Below are positions 1-6,057 of a stretch of DNA of 9,599 nucleotides, in pieces. Numbering within the stretch: the stretch's first letter is position 1; each line of letters begins with the position of its first letter. The stretch is from contig CAZFQJ010000061.1 in the NCBI GenBank assembly GCA_964520875.1, positions 1 through 9,599 of the forward strand, given 5' to 3'. Made by a program: the position numbers and the translations under genes. The DNA is from SIG673 sp964520875. GTDB lineage: Bacteria > Bacillota > Clostridia > Oscillospirales > CAG-272. The notes beneath the pieces are model-generated. The model did not search any database, was not told the origin of the DNA, and saw nothing but the letters and a program-made list of their open reading frames with translations.

Positions 1-190
1 TTCCAAGATAAACGTCAACACCGAGTGCCAGCTCTCCTTCCAGGCGGCTACAAGAGCTTACATCGAAGCAGGCAAGGACCTTCAGGGCAAGGGCTTTGAC
101 CCCAGAAAGCTCCTCGCTCCCGGATTTGAAGCGATAAAGGCTACCGTAAAGGAAAAAATGGAGCTTTTCGGTTCCGTAAACAAGGCGTAA
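1..190 (+). CDS. fba: Class II fructose-bisphosphate aldolase, C-terminal 62 residues (5' truncated by window edge)
   Basis: The reading frame enters the window open and stops at TAA 188-190, giving the last 62 residues of a protein. The text runs through INVNTECQ, then RAYIEAGKDLQGKGFDPRKL and a tail ending ATVKEKMELFGSVNKA. This is the typical C-terminus of the long Firmicutes/Bacteroidetes form of zinc-dependent class II aldolase, which interconverts fructose 1,6-bisphosphate with dihydroxyacetone phosphate and glyceraldehyde 3-phosphate in cytoplasmic glycolysis and gluconeogenesis. The zinc ligands and catalytic residues lie upstream of the window and cannot be checked. Codons are strongly biased (AAG, CTC, GGC, TTC), as expected of a highly expressed gene. 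A rho-independent terminator follows 26 bases after the stop, so this is the end of its transcript. Confidence 0.88.
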   Translation, partial: SKINVNTECQLSFQAATRAYIEAGKDLQGKGFDPRKLLAPGFEAIKATVKEKMELFGSVNKA

Positions 191-216
191 TAACCTCAGT
201 ATAAGCAGATAAAAAC

Positions 217-258
217 AACCGGGCTTGCGATAAGATCGATCAAGCCCGGTTTGGTTTT
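217..258 (+). terminator. Rho-independent terminator after the aldolase gene
   Basis: An 11-bp perfect stem pairs 217-227 (AACCGGGCTTG) with 241-251 (CAAGCCCGGTT). The 13-base loop can fold a little further, and the stem is followed by TGGTTTT. It lies between the aldolase stop and the ribosome site of the next gene. The downstream phosphopantetheinyl transferase may therefore depend on read-through or on a weak promoter I cannot see. Confidence 0.85.
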
Positions 259-262
259 AATA

Positions 263-268
263 AGGAGA
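263..268 (+). promoter_or_regulatory. Shine-Dalgarno site that sets the TTG start of the phosphopantetheinyl transferase
   Basis: AGGAGA lies 6 bases before the TTG at 275. The frame stays open upstream to another TTG at 251, but that codon is inside the 3' arm of the terminator stem and has no ribosome site. The start at 275 is the supported one. Confidence 0.75.
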
Positions 269-274
269 CCGATC

Positions 275-871
275 TTGAAAATATTATATGCGTTGCAGGA
301 CAAGCGCTTAACCGACATTCCCTCGGAAATATCCGAATACAGAAAAAACAAGATACTTTCAAAACGGACACAAAATGACCGTTCGCTCGCGATAATCTCG
401 GCTATACTACTGGAAAAGGCGTGCAAAGATTACGGAATAGACGAAAAAAACGTTAAATACGGAGAAGGTCTGTACGGGAAGCCTTATTTTGAAAGCGACC
501 CACAATTAAGTTTTTCGCTTGCTCATTCGAAAAGCATGGTCGTTTTGGCAATAGACGAGCATGAGATCGGCATAGACTGCGAATATAGCGAAAGACGCAT
601 AACGAGCAATGTCGCAAAGCGTTTTTTTTACGAAAAAGAGGTCTCGGACTTTGAAAACGCCCTCCTCGCGCTCTGGGTAACGAAAGAAAGTCTTTGCAAG
701 CTATCGGGCAAAGGACTTGCGGCAGGCGCAAAAGAAACATGCGTACCGTTTTATGCTTCGGAGCTGAAGCTTGACGATATTTTTATAAAAAGATTCGATA
801 TCGACGACTACACCGTGGTGGTCTCGTCAAAGCACGAGATATCCGCGATCCCCGAAAAGATCAACATTTAA
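275..871 (+). CDS. 4'-phosphopantetheinyl transferase, Sfp/AcpS superfamily, 198 aa
   Basis: This enzyme moves the 4'-phosphopantetheine arm of coenzyme A onto a conserved serine of acyl or peptidyl carrier proteins in the cytoplasm. From the TTG at 275 the family landmarks appear in order: GKPYF at residues 68-72, SLAHS at 81-85 (the usual S-H-S motif), GIDCE at 99-103, FF..KE near 117-121 and WVTKESLCKLSGKGL at 134-148. The magnesium ligands are present (Asp101, Glu103, and Glu138 in the KES motif). At 198 residues it is a little shorter than Sfp (about 225) and longer than AcpS (about 120), and it looks complete. No carrier protein, polyketide or peptide synthetase gene is nearby, so its target is unknown; it could serve fatty-acid ACP. 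It converges with the tRNA deacylase gene, with 11 bases between the stop codons. Confidence 0.88.
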   Translation: MKILYALQDKRLTDIPSEISEYRKNKILSKRTQNDRSLAIISAILLEKACKDYGIDEKNVKYGEGLYGKPYFESDPQLSFSLAHSKSMVVLAIDEHEIGIDCEYSERRITSNVAKRFFYEKEVSDFENALLALWVTKESLCKLSGKGLAAGAKETCVPFYASELKLDDIFIKRFDIDDYTVVVSSKHEISAIPEKINI

Positions 872-872
872 A

Positions 873-910
873 AACGGCAGACCTATCTTTCAAGTTCTGC
901 CGTTATAAAG
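873..910 (-). terminator. Terminator in the convergent junction, overlapping the 3' end of the deacylase gene
   Basis: A 9-bp perfect stem pairs 873-881 with 896-904. Read on the minus strand, the stem includes the last codons and the stop of the deacylase gene and is followed by TTTTAAATGTTG, a short U-rich tract. On the plus strand only TT follows, so it should work mainly for the minus-strand transcript and weakly, if at all, for the phosphopantetheinyl transferase. Confidence 0.65.
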
Positions 911-1422
911 TTATGCCCGACGTTTTCGAGAAATTTTCCGAGAACGTCTTTTGTTTTTATCTTCAGGCTTGACGTGTTCACGCACGGGTGGCATGCGATA
1001 TATTCGCACTCGAACACCTCTCTGTCGACTATGAGCTGAACCATATTTTCTTTATCGTTCATAAGCCCCATAACGCTCACCGCTCCGGGACTTATACCAA
1101 GATATCGCTCCATTTGCTCGGCGTCGGCAAACGAAAGCCGCGAGCTTCCTATCTGAGCGGAAAGATCCTTTGTCTTAAACGGCTTATCCGCCGGAAGCAT
1201 GAGAAGATAGAACATTGTCTTTTGTCTGTTACAAAGGAACAGATTCTTACACATGGAAACGCCGAGCGCTTTATCCACCTCGGCGCAATCCCGCATGGTG
1301 TCCGCCTTAGCGTGATCGACTCTTTCGTATTCTATTTCGAGATCGTCCAAAAATTCGTATACGCGCATCTCTCTTTCTGTGCGTCCCTCTCGCTCCCTCG
1401 GAGCGCCTCTATATATCTCCAT
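883..1422 (-). CDS. Ala-tRNA(Pro) deacylase, ProXp/YbaK-type prolyl-tRNA synthetase-associated domain protein, 179 aa
   Basis: A free-standing editing domain of the YbaK/INS superfamily, PrdX/ProXp-ala group. These cytoplasmic proteins hydrolyse Ala-tRNA(Pro) made in error by prolyl-tRNA synthetase. Seen here: a VYEFLDDLEIEYERVDHA start typical of the group, the conserved lysine in MCKNLFL (Lys59 counting from the start used), GISPGAVSVMGLMND at 109-123, and HPCVNTSSLKI at 145-155. The start is uncertain. ATG at 1422 adds 18 highly charged residues (many Arg and Glu) not usual for the family, while ATG at 1368 gives a 161-residue protein matching the family start; neither has a strong ribosome site. 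The gene lies 31 bases after the stop of the transporter and is probably cotranscribed with it. Substrate choice (Ala-tRNA-Pro rather than Cys-tRNA-Pro) is inferred from the subfamily. Confidence 0.88.
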   Translation of the reverse strand: MEIYRGAPREREGRTEREMRVYEFLDDLEIEYERVDHAKADTMRDCAEVDKALGVSMCKNLFLCNRQKTMFYLLMLPADKPFKTKDLSAQIGSSRLSFADAEQMERYLGISPGAVSVMGLMNDKENMVQLIVDREVFECEYIACHPCVNTSSLKIKTKDVLGKFLENVGHNFITAELER

Positions 1423-1453
1423 TACGTATCTCTACTCTTTTAACTGCGGTGCG

Positions 1454-2380
1454 TCACACCGTATCCGTATTGTTTTTCGAAAGCTGGGAAGCGCATATAG
1501 CCGCAAATATAAGCACGCAGCCGATGATCTGAACGGGAGTCATGGCATACCTCGGATCCGCTATCCATGCCGAGACCGCCGCGAACACCGATTCGAGACT
1601 CATTATCAGCACCGCGGCAGCTGCCGGCATACGCTTTTGTCCGGCTATCTGCAAGGTGTACGCTATTCCCGAGGAAAAGAGTCCGGCATATACGAGATTG
1701 AACCATACATTCTTTATAAGAGAAAACGTGGGGAGCGAATAGTCAAGCACGGTAACGTCTATGAACATAAACACAGTCGCAAGTACCGCGACCGTCCAAA
1801 ACTGTATACACGAAAGAAGAACGGAATTTATCCGAACGCAATATTTTTCGACCGCCATTATGTGTAGCGAGAAGGATATCGCGCACAGTATGACGAGCAC
1901 CTCCCAGATACCGATCGAAAAGCCTTCCTCCTCGGTTATGTTGAGAATGTAGAAGCCTATAACGGACACGGCGGCGCATACCCATACGCCGATTACCGGC
2001 TTTTTCCCGAAAAAAACGCCTATTATCGGAACTATGATTATATAAAGCGCGGTAATGAACGCGGTCTTTCCGGGAGAGACGTGTATGATACCGACCTGCT
2101 GAAGCCCGGTAGAAAAAAAGAGCAGTATTCCGCACGATATACCGCCCTTCAGCGTATATCTTATATTTTCCTTGTTAAACGGAACTCTTCCGCCCTTAAC
2201 GCCGCTTGTAACGAGATAGAGCACGGTAAGAGCCGCGCCGCCTATCGCCGACCTTATCGCGGTAAATGAAAGCGGTCCTATCTTATCCATAGCGTCGCTC
2301 TGAGCGACAAAGGTAGTGCCCCAAATAAACGCCGCAAGCAGGAGCATGATCGTTCCTACGGCATAATTACGCCTGTTCAT
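1454..2380 (-). CDS. EamA/DMT superfamily transporter, 308 aa, ten membrane helices
   Basis: An inner-membrane permease of the drug/metabolite transporter superfamily, built of two five-helix EamA repeats. Hydrophobic segments lie near residues 8-27, 36-57, 76-95, 104-124, 130-147, 157-175, 184-204, 225-245, 255-275 and 282-300. The first repeat carries AAFIWGTTFVAQ in helix 1 and TALYIIIVPIIG in helix 4; the second carries LIMSLESVFAAVSAWI in helix 9, the equivalent of the helix-4 motif. Length and topology are those of a complete family member. The substrate cannot be read from sequence; relatives export amino acids, nucleosides or other metabolites. ATG 2380 follows AAAAGGG at 2388-2394 with 7 bases of spacing, a modest ribosome site. 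A near-consensus promoter lies about 55 bases upstream, and the tRNA deacylase gene follows in the same direction. Confidence 0.9.
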   Translation of the reverse strand: MNRRNYAVGTIMLLLAAFIWGTTFVAQSDAMDKIGPLSFTAIRSAIGGAALTVLYLVTSGVKGGRVPFNKENIRYTLKGGISCGILLFFSTGLQQVGIIHVSPGKTAFITALYIIIVPIIGVFFGKKPVIGVWVCAAVSVIGFYILNITEEEGFSIGIWEVLVILCAISFSLHIMAVEKYCVRINSVLLSCIQFWTVAVLATVFMFIDVTVLDYSLPTFSLIKNVWFNLVYAGLFSSGIAYTLQIAGQKRMPAAAAVLIMSLESVFAAVSAWIADPRYAMTPVQIIGCVLIFAAICASQLSKNNTDTV

Positions 2381-2435
2381 CTGTTTACCCTTTTAAACCT
2401 TTCATATAAAACATACAGATCGTCGCATCTTTAAT

Positions 2436-2464
2436 AGTATATCATGCTTTCGCTTTAAAGTCAA
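2436..2464 (-). promoter_or_regulatory. Sigma-A promoter for the transporter-deacylase pair
   Basis: On the minus strand the -35 box TTGACT (2464-2459) and the -10 box TATACT (2441-2436) are separated by exactly 17 bases. Each differs from consensus at one position. Transcription would begin near 2429, leaving a leader of about 50 bases before the transporter ATG. Confidence 0.8.
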
Positions 2465-2615
2465 CCGTTTTCACACTTTAATAATTATCAATCTTTTTAA
2501 CCGTTCCATGCCTGTAATGGTATATATACAAAAGAAAAAACGCGGTCATAAAATTTATCGATAGCTCCTATAAAAAATCATTTTGGCGGCGTTTGGAATT
2601 TTTTCCGAAAAGCCC

Positions 2616-2644
2616 TTGACTTATTACCGCGAAAGGTATATAAT
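2616..2644 (+). promoter_or_regulatory. Sigma-A promoter of the serC-serA operon
   Basis: The -35 box TTGACT (2616-2621) and a perfect -10 box TATAAT (2639-2644) have a 17-base spacer. T- and A-rich sequence precedes the -35. The expected start near 2651 leaves a leader of about 30 bases carrying the GGAGG site at 2668-2672. Confidence 0.87.
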
Positions 2645-2682
2645 TTATAGTAATATCAATTATTAACGGAGGTCTCAGAAAA

Positions 2683-3774
2683 ATGAGCAGAGTTTTTAAC
2701 TTTTCGGCAGGTCCGTCAATGCTTCCGGTACCCGTTCTCGAACGTGCGGCTTCGGAAATGCTTGACTACAACGGTAGCGGTATGTCCGTAATGGAGATGA
2801 GCCATCGCTCACCCGTATACGACGCAATAATAAAGGAAGCCGAGAGTTCGCTTCGCAAGCTGATGAACATTCCGGATAACTATAAGGTCCTTTTCCTTCA
2901 GGGCGGCGCTTCGACTCAGTTCGCGGCAGTTCCCCTCAATCTTATCGGAAGGACCGGTAAGGCGGACTATATTGTCTCCGGTCAGTTCTCCGGTAAAGCA
3001 TTCAAGGAGGCTCAGCGCCTCGGATTCGATGTCAAGTGCATAGCGACGTCGAAGGATACCAATTTCGACCGTATTCCCGTCGTAACCAAGGACATGATCT
3101 CTCCCGACGCTTCTTACGTCCATATCTGCTTCAACAACACCATATACGGAACCAAGTATTCGTACATACCCGATACGGGAGATATACCGCTCGTTGCGGA
3201 TATGTCCTCCTGCATAATCTCCGAGCCTGTCGACGTAAGCCGTTTCGGCGTTATCTATGCCGGCGCTCAGAAGAACATGGCTCCCGCGGGCGTTACGCTC
3301 GTAATAGTAAGAGAGGATCTTCTTGAATACGGTAAGCCCGATATGCCCTCCATGCTCGACTGGAAGCTCATGGCGGAGAACGGCTCCATGTACAATACGC
3401 CTCCCTGCTACTCGATATACATAGCGGGTCTCGTATATCAGTGGATACTCGGACTCGGCGGACTTGACAAGATGAAGGAGATGAACGAAAAGAAGGCTAA
3501 ATATCTCTACGATTATCTTGACAGTCAGGATTACTACAAGGCTCCCGTACAGAAGGATAGCCGCTCCATGATGAACGTAACGTTCGTTACCGGAGTCGAA
3601 GAGCTTGACAAGAAGTTCCCCTCGGAAGCCGCAAAGAACGGACTTTCCAATCTTAAGGGTCACAGAAGCGTAGGCGGCATGAGAGCCTCCATATACAACG
3701 CTATGCCCTACGAAGGAGTCGTCGCGCTCGTCGAATTCATGAAGGAATTCGCCGCGGAGAACCCCAAAAACTGA
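2683..3774 (+). CDS. serC: Phosphoserine aminotransferase, 363 aa
   Basis: A cytoplasmic PLP enzyme of the class V aminotransferase fold. It converts 3-phosphohydroxypyruvate and glutamate to phosphoserine and 2-oxoglutarate, the second step of serine synthesis, and may also act in pyridoxal phosphate synthesis. The N-terminus reads RVFNFSAGPSMLPVPVL; the phosphate-binding loop LQGGASTQF is at 72-80, NNTIYGT at 151-157 and VADMSS at 171-176. The PLP lysine is Lys197 in GAQKNMAPAG, and a C-terminal arginine-containing stretch HRSVGGMRASIYNAM follows. The 363-residue length matches the family (about 360). ATG 2683 follows GGAGG with 10 bases of spacing. It is the first gene of a two-gene operon: the serA start is 25 bases after its stop and no promoter lies between. 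Codon use suggests high expression. Confidence 0.97.
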   Translation: MSRVFNFSAGPSMLPVPVLERAASEMLDYNGSGMSVMEMSHRSPVYDAIIKEAESSLRKLMNIPDNYKVLFLQGGASTQFAAVPLNLIGRTGKADYIVSGQFSGKAFKEAQRLGFDVKCIATSKDTNFDRIPVVTKDMISPDASYVHICFNNTIYGTKYSYIPDTGDIPLVADMSSCIISEPVDVSRFGVIYAGAQKNMAPAGVTLVIVREDLLEYGKPDMPSMLDWKLMAENGSMYNTPPCYSIYIAGLVYQWILGLGGLDKMKEMNEKKAKYLYDYLDSQDYYKAPVQKDSRSMMNVTFVTGVEELDKKFPSEAAKNGLSNLKGHRSVGGMRASIYNAMPYEGVVALVEFMKEFAAENPKN

Positions 3775-3799
3775 TTTACGTAAAGGTGGTCTAACTGAA

Positions 3800-4939
3800 A
3801 TGTACAATATACAACTCATGAATAAGATCTCCAAGGTCGGAACGGATAATTTCGATCTCGGAAAATATAATGTCGGCGACGCCGTTGAGGCGCCCGACGC
3901 TATCCTCGTTCGTTCCGCCGATCTTCACGAAACGGCTTTCGGCGCAGAGCTGAAGTGCATAGCGCGTGCCGGCGCCGGAGTAAACAATATTCCCGTCGAC
4001 AAATGCGCGGATAACGGTATAGTGGTATTCAACACGCCCGGAGCCAACGCAAACGGCGTTAAAGAGATAGTTTTGGCAGGACTTCTTCTCGCTTCGCGCG
4101 ACATAGTCGGCGGTATAGAGTGGGCTAAGACGCTCGAAGGCGATCCCGAAGCTGCCAAAAAGGTCGAAAAGGGCAAGTCTCAGTTTGCAGGTCACGAGAT
4201 AATGGGCAAAACGCTCGGAGTCATCGGTCTCGGCGCGATAGGCCGTTTGGTCGCTAACGCCGCCGACGCTCTCGGAATGAACGTAGTCGGATACGACCCG
4301 TATCTCTCGGAAGCAGCCGCCGCTCAGCTTAACGCAGGCGTAAAGAAGGCTGCAAGCTATGACGAGGTTTTCGCCATAGCGGACTATCTCACGCTCCACA
4401 TTCCGGCTACCGCGGAAACTAAGGGAATGTTCAAAGCCGATACCTTTGCGAAGATGAAGGACGGAGTAAAGCTCCTTAACTTCTCCCGTGCCGATCTCGT
4501 TATAGCTTCCGATCTTATCGCCGCTCTCGAAAGCGGAAAGGTCGCAAAGTACGTAGTTGACTTCCCGACCGCAGACGTTATCGGAGCACATAAGAACATC
4601 ATAGCCATACCTCATCTCGGAGCTTCCACCGAGGAGTCCGAGGACAATTGCGCTATCATGGCTGCAAAGCAGACGATAGATTATCTTGAAAACGGAAACA
4701 TCGTAAATTCCGTAAACTTCCCCCACGTAACTCTTGACAGAAGCGGCGACGCAAGACTCTGCGTTCTCTTCAAGGGCGCCGAGATAAGCGATATAGCCAA
4801 AGCGGTCGGCAAGACCGTCGTCGGCACGGCTTCCGGCAAGAAGGGCGATTACGGCTACGCCATATTCGACGTAGAAGGAACCGCTTCGGTTGACGAAGTA
4901 AGCAAGGTAAACGGAGTTATCAGAGCCTTCGCGCTTTGA
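3800..4939 (+). CDS. serA: D-3-phosphoglycerate dehydrogenase, clostridial type with short C-terminal ACT-like domain, 379 aa
   Basis: Oxidises 3-phosphoglycerate to 3-phosphohydroxypyruvate with NAD, the first committed step of serine synthesis, and hands its product to SerC. An N-terminal substrate-binding part carries ARAGAGVNNIPVDKC at 55-69 and FNTPGANANGVKE at 77-89. A Rossmann NAD domain carries GVIGLGAIGR at 140-149 and an acidic residue, Asp166, at the end of the second strand. Catalytic Arg230 (in NFSRADLV) and His272 (in PHLGASTEES) are present. Where the E. coli enzyme has a catalytic Glu (DVFPTEP), this protein reads DFPTAD, with Ala258-Asp259. The last 65-70 residues resemble an ACT domain (KKGDYGYAIFDVEG, VIRAFAL) but are shorter than usual. 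ATG 3800 follows AGGTGG at 3784-3789 with 10 bases of spacing. No phosphoserine phosphatase (serB) gene is seen in the window. Confidence 0.94.
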   Translation: MYNIQLMNKISKVGTDNFDLGKYNVGDAVEAPDAILVRSADLHETAFGAELKCIARAGAGVNNIPVDKCADNGIVVFNTPGANANGVKEIVLAGLLLASRDIVGGIEWAKTLEGDPEAAKKVEKGKSQFAGHEIMGKTLGVIGLGAIGRLVANAADALGMNVVGYDPYLSEAAAAQLNAGVKKAASYDEVFAIADYLTLHIPATAETKGMFKADTFAKMKDGVKLLNFSRADLVIASDLIAALESGKVAKYVVDFPTADVIGAHKNIIAIPHLGASTEESEDNCAIMAAKQTIDYLENGNIVNSVNFPHVTLDRSGDARLCVLFKGAEISDIAKAVGKTVVGTASGKKGDYGYAIFDVEGTASVDEVSKVNGVIRAFAL

Positions 4940-4964
4940 TCACATAAAGCCTTTCATAAACGTC

Positions 4965-4995
4965 AAAAAGTCGCCCTCGGGCGACTTTTTCTTTT
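4965..4995. terminator. Two-way rho-independent terminator between serA and holA
   Basis: A 12-bp perfect stem pairs AAAAAGTCGCCC (4965-4976) with GGGCGACTTTTT (4979-4990) around a 2-base centre. T runs follow on both strands: TTTTTCTTTT on plus and TTTTTGACG on minus. It lies 25 bases after the serA stop and 20 bases after the holA stop, so it closes both convergent operons. Confidence 0.92.
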
Positions 4996-5010
4996 GTCCG
5001 TATAAAGTTT

Positions 5011-6054
5011 TTACCGCGAGCAAGCCGTTATTACGAGCTTATCAAGCTCAGTATAATCGTCAAGCGAAGAGCTTTTAAGCTTTATATCGGTATCGCAACA
5101 TATCTCAAGCAGTCTCTGTATCCTACGATAACGCCCGTTTGCCGTGCTCTTTCTGTAAATTCCGACTTTGTATTCGTGCATCTTGAGCTTTTTGGCTATC
5201 TCCGGATCGGTCATTCCGCCTTCCGCAAGCGTTTTCACAAGATACATGTCAGTTACCACCCGTGTAACGTTACTCAGTATATAGATCGGCTTTTCCTTTT
5301 TAAGCTTCATATCGGAAAGTATCGCGTATGCTTTATCGGTATTGCCGTCCAAAACGGCGTTGGAAAAATCAAACGCGTTTATCTCCATGTTATGACAACA
5401 TACCTTGATAACGTCCGATTTTTCCACATAGGATCTGTTTCCGTATTTGACGTAAGCACAAAGCTTCTCTATCTCGTTCGACAAAACGAACATATCTCTT
5501 CCGCACCTTTCGACGACAAGCTCGCACACACCCGTCTCATAAGAAAGCTTTTCAGCCGTAAAATGTCTGGAGACCCACTTTGAGAGCTTAAGCTCTCCTT
5601 CTCTGCAAAAATTCACGGGCGTTGCATATTCCGCAAGTCTCGTAAGAGCCTTTGACGGCATTTTCGGAAGCGTACCGCAGTCAAATTCGTCGGGCGTCGT
5701 ATATATAACGGTCATAACGTCCGGAGAAGCGTTTGAAAGCATGTCGCAAAACGCCTTGAACTCGCTCTCCTTCAAAGAATCGAACTGCACCTCGTGAAGC
5801 TCGCAAAGCGTCTTACCTTCCGTAAATCCGAGCGAGACGGTAGTCAGAGCGTCCGCTATCTTTTCGGTATCGAAATCAATACAACTTATCTTTTTATGAC
5901 GGAACAAGGCGTCGGGATCGTCTCCGAGCAAAGCCTTTCTCGTTTCGGTAAGATAGTAGTGCTTCATATACTCCTCTTCGCCGAAGAAAAGATATATACC
6001 GCTAAGCCCGAACTTTATCTTGTCCTTATAATCGGAAGCACTTAAGATATTCAA
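5011..6054 (-). CDS. holA: DNA polymerase III delta subunit, 347 aa
   Basis: The delta subunit of the clamp loader. It contacts and opens the beta sliding clamp so that the clamp can be loaded on primed DNA. The N-terminus shows the family signature GIYLFFGEEEYMKHYYL at 19-35, at the point where other AAA+ proteins have a P-loop. A lid region follows, with ELKLSKWVSRHF at 154-165 and GRDMFVLSNEIEKLCAYV at 185-202. The C-terminal helical collar includes FDFSNAVLDGNTDKAYAIL at 228-246, YILSNVTRVV, and EYKVGIYRKS..., LLEICCDTDIKLKSS near 315-330. The 347-residue length fits the family (about 340). The start is TTG at 6054, placed by a GGAGG site 8 bases upstream and only 3 bases past the stop of the DUF1934 gene. 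The two genes are probably cotranscribed and translationally linked. Confidence 0.93.
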   Translation of the reverse strand: MNILSASDYKDKIKFGLSGIYLFFGEEEYMKHYYLTETRKALLGDDPDALFRHKKISCIDFDTEKIADALTTVSLGFTEGKTLCELHEVQFDSLKESEFKAFCDMLSNASPDVMTVIYTTPDEFDCGTLPKMPSKALTRLAEYATPVNFCREGELKLSKWVSRHFTAEKLSYETGVCELVVERCGRDMFVLSNEIEKLCAYVKYGNRSYVEKSDVIKVCCHNMEINAFDFSNAVLDGNTDKAYAILSDMKLKKEKPIYILSNVTRVVTDMYLVKTLAEGGMTDPEIAKKLKMHEYKVGIYRKSTANGRYRRIQRLLEICCDTDIKLKSSSLDDYTELDKLVITACSR

Positions 6055-6057
6055 CGC

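Larger units (their letters stand above)
2381..2682. other. Divergent intergenic region between the transporter and serC
   Basis: About 300 bases without a gene. It holds two back-to-back sigma-A type promoters: one reading minus toward the transporter (2436-2464) and one reading plus toward serC (2616-2644). The stretch of about 150 bases between their -35 boxes is AT-rich with A and T runs that could act as UP elements. A small imperfect inverted repeat (TTTGGAA at 2592-2598 against TTCC/GAAA at 2603-2610) sits just before the serC -35 box. I see no small ORF with a ribosome site, no riboswitch and no T-box. The serC leader after the promoter is only about 30 bases, too short for either. 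Confidence 0.7.

Noticed and set aside
251..274. TTG at 251 as the start of the phosphopantetheinyl transferase
   Set aside because: It lies within the terminator stem of the aldolase gene and has no ribosome site; TTG 275 has AGGAGA 6 bases upstream.
2645..2682. Serine T-box or other riboswitch before serC
   Set aside because: The leader from the promoter to the ATG is about 30 bases, too short for any known riboswitch or T-box.
2809..3834. A 341-codon open frame antisense to serC
   Set aside because: It mirrors the codon pattern of serC, has no ribosome site at its start, and encodes no recognisable domain; serC on the plus strand is certain.
3791..4726. A 311-codon open frame antisense to serA
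   Set aside because: Shadow of a biased coding strand; the peptide has no family features and the plus strand encodes a clear SerA.
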